Positions 63,870 to 64,000 of a stretch of 64,000 nt of DNA are shown here, piece after piece; position 1 is the first letter of the stretch; each line of letters begins with the position of its first letter. This DNA comes from Ga0077555 sp963741565 (lineage in GTDB: Bacteria; Pseudomonadota; Alphaproteobacteria; Rhizobiales; Hyphomicrobiaceae): contig CAVUIK010000003.1 in the NCBI GenBank assembly GCA_963741565.1, positions 248,001 through 312,000 on the forward strand. Reading direction: 5' to 3'. The notes under the pieces were generated by a model that saw only the letters and a list, made by a program, of their open reading frames with translations, was not told the DNA's origin and made no database searches. Both the position numbers and the translations under genes were made by a program.

Positions 63870-64000
63870 TTACGCCGCTGGCGGGCCTTTCAGCTCGATG
63901 CGGTTGCCGTCCGGATCCTCCAGATAGATCGATGGACCGCTGCCCTCGGCACCGTAGCGCGTGACCACGTCGCCGACGGTGACGCCATGCGCGCCGAAAT
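63870..64000 (-). CDS. VOC superfamily protein, C-terminal part
   Basis: Minus-strand frame open to the window end; TAA at 63870-63872. The 43 visible residues include VGDVVTRYGAEGSGPSIYLE and DPDGNRIELKGPPAA, the last strand of a VOC module with the metal-ligand Glu in RIELK. Typical of small glyoxalase/fosfomycin-resistance-like proteins. The N-terminus is outside the window. Confidence 0.82.
   Translation of the reverse strand, partial: FGAHGVTVGDVVTRYGAEGSGPSIYLEDPDGNRIELKGPPAA

Overview
The window looks like chromosomal DNA of a high-GC alphaproteobacterium, most likely of the order Hyphomicrobiales (Bradyrhizobium/Rhodopseudomonas/Xanthobacteraceae-like). This is inferred from gene content: the CpaC/CpaD pilus pair, YdcH/DUF465, DgoK/DgoA, DUF547 with TVP38, several SDRs, TRAP-type uptake and the general codon style. 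No rRNA, tRNA, CRISPR array, insertion sequence or prophage was seen. Both ends cut genes: a GNAT acetyltransferase at the left and a VOC protein at the right.

Layout. 1-1.6 kb: GNAT end and moeA. 2.3-9.2 kb (+): a catabolic operon of a TcuA-like flavoprotein, a TRAP solute receptor, a PrpF-type isomerase and two MmgE/PrpD proteins, the last three linked by ATGA overlaps. 9.3-12.1 kb (-): a class III aminotransferase and an RTX calcium-binding protein. 12.3-16.4 kb (-): cpaC-cpaD and an orphan histidine kinase. 16.5-19.7 kb (-): DUF547, TVP38/TMEM64 and a mercuric-reductase-like flavoprotein. 19.9-27.5 kb: VOC and acyl-CoA-dehydrogenase-like genes (+) facing a long minus-strand run for a sugar-acid or organic-acid pathway (enolase superfamily, SDR, SMP-30, TauE, alpha/beta hydrolase, V4R). 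27.8-35.6 kb (-): PhoX/DUF839, dgoK-dgoA, YdcH and a DUF1552-DUF1592 pair. 35.8-40 kb: a DSD1-type PLP enzyme, then lepA, a PD-(D/E)XK-like gene and hicBA, followed by a stray 146-bp copy of a lepA segment. 40.5-54.6 kb: LysR regulators, SulP, SDRs, PQQ sugar dehydrogenase, ketopantoate-reductase-like, EamA, cyclase, TfoX and sulfotransferase genes. 54.6-60 kb: glcDEF with a divergent LysR gene. 60.1-64 kb: cytochrome c, an RNA uracil methyltransferase, TlyA, an exported superoxide dismutase, and an unusual non-coding stretch with perfect DnaA boxes.

Data quality matters here. Seven genes outside the glc locus are interrupted by single-base shifts, plus one uncertain case at about 37.9 kb. 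Most look like one extra base in a short homopolymer. The glc locus with its LysR gene (54.6-59.98 kb) changes frame dozens of times while its protein motifs stay intact. This fits an error-prone assembly better than gene decay, so these genes are annotated as coding with a frameshift note.

Most worth a second look: the DnaA-box pair and half-swapped inverted repeats at 63.58-63.72 kb; the lepA segment duplication downstream of a hicBA/nuclease-like block; the tricarboxylate-like cluster with an orphan TRAP receptor; and candidate operators ahead of the enolase, glcD and histidine kinase genes.
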